Assembly (NCBI RefSeq): GCF_021044565.1
Contig: NZ_CP087997.1
Location: 3,410,001-3,474,000, forward strand
Source: Subtercola endophyticus
GTDB taxonomy: Bacteria > Actinomycetota > Actinomycetes > Actinomycetales > Microbacteriaceae
Length of the DNA stretch: 64,000 nt
Reading direction: 5' to 3'
Under the pieces are notes generated by a model that ran no database searches, was not told where the DNA came from, and saw nothing but the letters and a program-made list of their open reading frames with translations. This document shows, piece after piece, positions 61,338 to 64,000 of the stretch. How positions within the stretch are numbered: position 1 is the stretch's first letter; each line of letters starts with the position of its first letter. The position numbers and the translations under genes were made by a program.

Positions 61338-61979
61338 ATGAATCTCGCGTATCAAATGTCGTTGTTCGACGAACCCGGCGCCGCGCCAGAACTGCAACCT
61401 CTCGGCGGCACGGTCGAACGGGTCGAGCTCGGTGAAGGAGCGTGGCTCGACGTGCGGCCCGGCTGGGTGACCAACTCCGACGAACTGTTCGAGCGCCTCG
61501 CGTTGCAGGTGCCGTGGAAGGCAGATGCGCGGCCGATGTACGACAAGGTGGTTGCTGTGCCGCGACTGGTTTCGTGGTTCGGCCCGCGCGACTCGTTTCC
61601 TGACGGTCTGCTCGATCGTGCGCAAGACGATCTCAACGACCACTATGGTCGCCCGAAAGACCAGGTCTTCGAAACCGCGGGGCTGTGTTTCTACCGCACG
61701 GGAGACGACAGCGTCGCCTGGCACGGCGACCGGGTCGGCAGACTGATCGACCGCGACACCATGGTGGCGATCGTCTCGGTGGGAGCCGAGCGAACTCTCT
61801 CGCTTCGGCCGAAGGGCGGGGGTGAGGTGCGCCGGTTCGTGGTGAGCCACGGTGACCTGGTGGTGATGGGCGGCAGCTGCCAGCGCACGCACGAGCACGC
61901 GATTCTGAAGACCAAGCAGGCGGTGGGTCCGCGCATCAGCATTCAGTTCCGGCCGCACTGGAAGCGCCTCGGCGCGTAG
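61338..61979 (+). CDS. alkB: AlkB-type alpha-ketoglutarate-dependent dioxygenase
   Basis: A 213-residue Fe(II)/2-oxoglutarate dioxygenase that reverses N-alkyl damage in DNA and RNA. The iron triad is HxD in SVAWHGDRVGRL (about residues 129-131) and the distal His in RTHEHAILKT. The 2-oxoglutarate arginine and base-contacting segment is GPRISIQFRPHW. It starts near LFDEPGAAPELQPL. An IS1595 element ends 31 bp upstream and splits an SOS-type box there, so its damage control has probably changed. Confidence 0.93.
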   Translation: MNLAYQMSLFDEPGAAPELQPLGGTVERVELGEGAWLDVRPGWVTNSDELFERLALQVPWKADARPMYDKVVAVPRLVSWFGPRDSFPDGLLDRAQDDLNDHYGRPKDQVFETAGLCFYRTGDDSVAWHGDRVGRLIDRDTMVAIVSVGAERTLSLRPKGGGEVRRFVVSHGDLVVMGGSCQRTHEHAILKTKQAVGPRISIQFRPHWKRLGA

Positions 61980-62284
61980 TCGTCGGCAAGGGCGTGGCGT
62001 TGCGTGCGCATGTGCGGCGGCGAGCACGCGCCGTCGCGAGTCATTGCCGTGCGTTTCAGCGGAGATATCGACCCCGTCGGCGCCACATAGCCTCACCAGG
62101 TCGAATTCTCCTACGTTTTGCGCCTGCACCACGGCGCCGAGGTGCCGGCGCGGGTAGTGCCGACGCAGGCTCCGACCACGCGGGTAGCGCCCCCGCAGGC
62201 CGTGCCCACGCGCGCTCCGCCGACGCAGACGGTGCCGCTTGAGGCCGTGCCGCCCGGGACCGTGCCGCGTCGGGCCGAGCCGCA
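61980..62284. other. Gene-free spacer with imperfect repeats
   Basis: About 305 bases between alkB and the convergent hypothetical gene. From 62150 the sequence is a run of loosely repeated GTGCCGACGCAGGC / GCCCCCGCAGGCCGTGCC pieces. No gene or clear terminator is supported. Confidence 0.5.
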
Positions 62285-62716
62285 TCAGGCCGCCGCCCGC
62301 AGCTCGGCCGGACGCAGCACTCGTACGCCGCGCGAATGGCACAACAGCTGCGCCCGGAGCGGAATGCCGCGCCGTTCGCAGTGCTCGGCGAAGGCGGCCG
62401 CCCAGCGGGCGTCTGTGGGGGTGGGTGAACCGCGGCCCTGCCGCTCCCACACCGTGACGAGCTGGCTGCCGCCGCGGTCGAAGAGCATTCCGGCTGCGAA
62501 TGCGGCGAGATTGTCGACCTCGAGCTCGGTGGGCTCTGGCCTCAGGTCGTCACACGGAATCGCGACGGGCAGCTGGCGTTCGTCGGAGTCGAGGAGCAGG
62601 AGCCATACCTGGCTGCGGCACGCCGGCCCCATGCACGAGAGCACCCGTTTTTCGAGGAGGCGGTCGGTGGTGAGCGGTTCGCTGAGCGGATCTTCGGTGG
62701 TGGTGAGAGTTGTCAT
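62285..62716 (-). CDS. Conserved hypothetical protein
   Basis: A 143-residue protein not recognised by family. A Thr-rich start precedes a middle segment with CMGPACRSQVWLLLLDSDERQLPVAIPCDDL, including three cysteines. Then VDNLAAFAAGMLFDRGGSQLVTVWERQGRG and a C-terminal ARWAAAFAEHCERRGIPLR follow. The second half reads like a nuclease- or sensor-like alpha/beta fold, but no catalytic motif stands out. The Met at 62716 fits better than the one 29 codons earlier. Confidence 0.6.
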   Translation of the reverse strand: MTTLTTTEDPLSEPLTTDRLLEKRVLSCMGPACRSQVWLLLLDSDERQLPVAIPCDDLRPEPTELEVDNLAAFAAGMLFDRGGSQLVTVWERQGRGSPTPTDARWAAAFAEHCERRGIPLRAQLLCHSRGVRVLRPAELRAAA

Positions 62717-62826
62717 GCGTCGATGTTCGGCCACGGGCATCCGCTCGCCGGCCGTTGGGCCGCCGATTGTGGAGAACTCGCCGTGATCGACGGTTGTGTA
62801 CAACGACGACTACCGTGTGCGACCGG

Positions 62827-63339
62827 TCAGAGCGGCTTGCGCATCTCCATCTCACGCTGATGCGGGTTCAGAATGTAGGGAAACAGTCGCCCGGTCGCCA
62901 CGTAACCGCGTCGTTCGTACGCGGCGATCGCTCGCGCGTTCTGGCTGTGCACGTGCAGAGTCAATGTGCTGGAATGCCCGCGCGCCCACTCTTCGATGCC
63001 CTGCATCAAGGCGTCGGTGACCCCGCGCTCTGTTCCGCGGTAGTCGGGCGAGACGTAGACGCCCACGAGCATCGGGCCCGCTGTGCGATCGATGTACCCG
63101 CCCATGGTGCCTACCCAACGGTCACCGGCAGCAGTGTCGATGGCGGCGAGATTCGCGCCGGTTCCTGTGGTTCCGCGGCCGCCGCGCTCGCGCCAGTACT
63201 GCTCGCCCTGCAGCTTTGCAGATTCGAGGGTGTCACCGAATGCGATCGGAGTGTCGGCCAGCATCTCGAGGCGCAGCGCGCGTACATCGACCCAGTCTTC
63301 GGCCGTCGTGGGGCGAACGATGATGTCAGCGAGACGCAC
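62827..63339 (-). CDS. GNAT-family N-acetyltransferase
   Basis: A 170-residue acetyltransferase. ADIIVRPTTAEDWVDVRALRLEML is the usual start; the acetyl-CoA loop is VYVSPDYRGTERGVTDALM, and SQNARAIAAYERRGYVATG is motif B. The P-loop normally reads R/Q-x-x-G-x-G/A; here YRGTERGV has Glu-Arg within it, a mild variation. The acceptor is unknown. It is divergent from another GNAT gene 55 bases away. Confidence 0.88.
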   Translation of the reverse strand: MRLADIIVRPTTAEDWVDVRALRLEMLADTPIAFGDTLESAKLQGEQYWRERGGRGTTGTGANLAAIDTAAGDRWVGTMGGYIDRTAGPMLVGVYVSPDYRGTERGVTDALMQGIEEWARGHSSTLTLHVHSQNARAIAAYERRGYVATGRLFPYILNPHQREMEMRKPL

Positions 63340-63394
63340 GTCTTGAGCCTACGCGTACGAGACAAAGTGAACCGCGAGGGTGCGAGACAATTGA

Positions 63395-63862
63395 GTGGTG
63401 AGCATTTCGATCGAGCGGGCAGAGTGGTACGATGCTGACGGCGAGAGGCTGCGGCAGGCTCAGCGTGACGAGCTCGACAACCGGTATGGCGCCGATACCG
63501 AACCGGGAACGAAGCCATCGGCCGACGACATCGAAGTCTTTCTGATCGCCCGCACCGAAGACGGTGCCGCCGTCGGTTGCGGTGCCCTGCGACTGCTTGC
63601 TCAAGGTGCAGCCGAGATCAAACGGATGTTCGTGGTGCCGGCCGCGCGCGGCACCGGAGTCTCGACGCGCATTCTGGCCGCCCTCGAGGCCGAAGCGGTG
63701 GCGCGAGGCATCGCGGTGCTGCGCTTAGAGACCGGGCCGGCCCAGCCCGACGCGGTGCGGTTCTATGAGCGCGAGCAGTATGTGCCCATTCCTTGTTTCG
63801 GCTACTACGCGGACTCGCCGCAGTCGCTCTGCTACGAGCGCCGTCTCGAGCAGGCGAGCTAG
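63395..63862 (+). CDS. GNAT-family N-acetyltransferase
   Basis: A 155-residue acetyltransferase. The acetyl-CoA site is IKRMFVVPAARGTGVSTRILAALE, with the intact R-G-T-G-V loop. The C-terminal motif is QPDAVRFYEREQYVPIPCFGYYADSP. This resembles the group of putative acetyltransferases that end with a Pro-Cys-Phe-Gly loop. GTG start at 63395, with a GTG at 63398 as alternative. It is divergent from the preceding GNAT gene. Confidence 0.88.
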   Translation: MVSISIERAEWYDADGERLRQAQRDELDNRYGADTEPGTKPSADDIEVFLIARTEDGAAVGCGALRLLAQGAAEIKRMFVVPAARGTGVSTRILAALEAEAVARGIAVLRLETGPAQPDAVRFYEREQYVPIPCFGYYADSPQSLCYERRLEQAS

Positions 63863-63913
63863 GCAGGCGAGCTAGGCGGGCATCCGCTAGCGCACAAAGG
63901 TCTCGCGCGCTAA

Positions 63914-63930
63914 TGTGAACAGCGTACACA
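63914..63930 (+). promoter_or_regulatory. Candidate TetR-type operator near window end
   Basis: TGTGAACAGCGTACACA is an imperfect palindrome (GTGAAC / GTACAC) of the kind bound by TetR regulators. An ATG follows directly at 63931 and its frame is open to the window end, but only 23 codons are visible, so no gene is called. Low confidence. Confidence 0.35.
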
Positions 63931-64000
63931 TGAGGAACGGTCGACGTTGTCGGTGGTCTGAGGTAACGTCTGCCGCAACCAGAAGTTCATGTTCGCGGCG

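Noticed and set aside
63931..64000. Start of a gene at the right edge
   Set aside because: Only 23 codons are visible, with no motif; it cannot be distinguished from chance.

Overview
The window is high-GC actinobacterial chromosome. Four things suggest a member of the Microbacteriaceae or a close relative: the ribosomal block rpsF-ssb-rpsR-rplI followed by dnaB, an inositol-phosphate synthase beside an MshA-like glycosyltransferase, a DUF6049 protein overlapping murJ, and a zinc-uptake operon ahead of cysteine-poor ribosomal proteins. Genus and species cannot be read from the sequence. No rRNA, tRNA, CRISPR array or prophage was seen.

Layout. 1-0.7 kb: wreck of an IS30 transposase joined to an IS3-type fragment. 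0.9-9.5 kb: MarR/hydrolase/MFS drug-response operon, a beta-propeller lactonase-like protein, a sortase-type surface protein, a large membrane protein, and an SDR with a zinc-ribbon protein. 9.5-17.2 kb: a second MarR, an ArsR/SRPBCC pair, a DksA-like protein, a HAD phosphatase, a FUSC membrane protein and an AlkC-like repair protein, with many tandem repeats. 17.3-25.6 kb: murJ with its DUF6049 partner, CCA-adding enzyme, Ino1 and MshA-like glycosyltransferase (cell wall, tRNA maturation, probable mycothiol supply). 25.6-29.4 kb: rpsF-ssb-rpsR-rplI with a structured leader, then dnaB. 29.4-33.2 kb: small membrane proteins, purB and a tyrosine phosphatase, between blocks of interspersed repeats. 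33.4-37.9 kb: an unusual operon of a HEAT-repeat/GT4 fusion, a GT1 glycosyltransferase and a holin-like membrane protein. 38.1-42.8 kb: HisC-like aminotransferase and a 2-oxoacid dehydrogenase E1alpha-E1beta-E2 set. 42.9-47.3 kb: Zur-controlled znuACB-zur, then rpmB-rpmG-rpsN and an HU protein. 47.4-52.6 kb: CopD/CtaG protein, Pif1-like helicase, alpha/beta hydrolase, heme oxygenase and DUF2470. 52.6-64 kb: an intact IS481 element, DinB, degenerate dienelactone hydrolase, SRPBCC and MFS genes, phosphoketolase, an intact IS1595 element with a passenger gene, AlkB, and two GNAT acetyltransferases.

Strongest observations. (1) The IS1595 element interrupts a perfect 16-bp LexA/SOS-type palindrome just upstream of alkB. 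The site is rebuilt exactly when the element and one copy of its 8-bp duplication are removed. (2) The same element carries a small membrane-protein passenger gene. (3) At least three families of interspersed palindromic repeats lie between genes, one of them a mosaic with modules in different orders. (4) The HEAT-GT4 / GT1 / holin-like operon looks like an undescribed glycoconjugate or membrane system. (5) The zinc operon promoter has a near-consensus -35/-10 pair with a Zur box over it and appears leaderless. (6) Several proteins contain recent in-frame minisatellite expansions. (7) An IS481 copy sits 10 bp before a DUF2470 gene that precedes an iron-boxed heme oxygenase.
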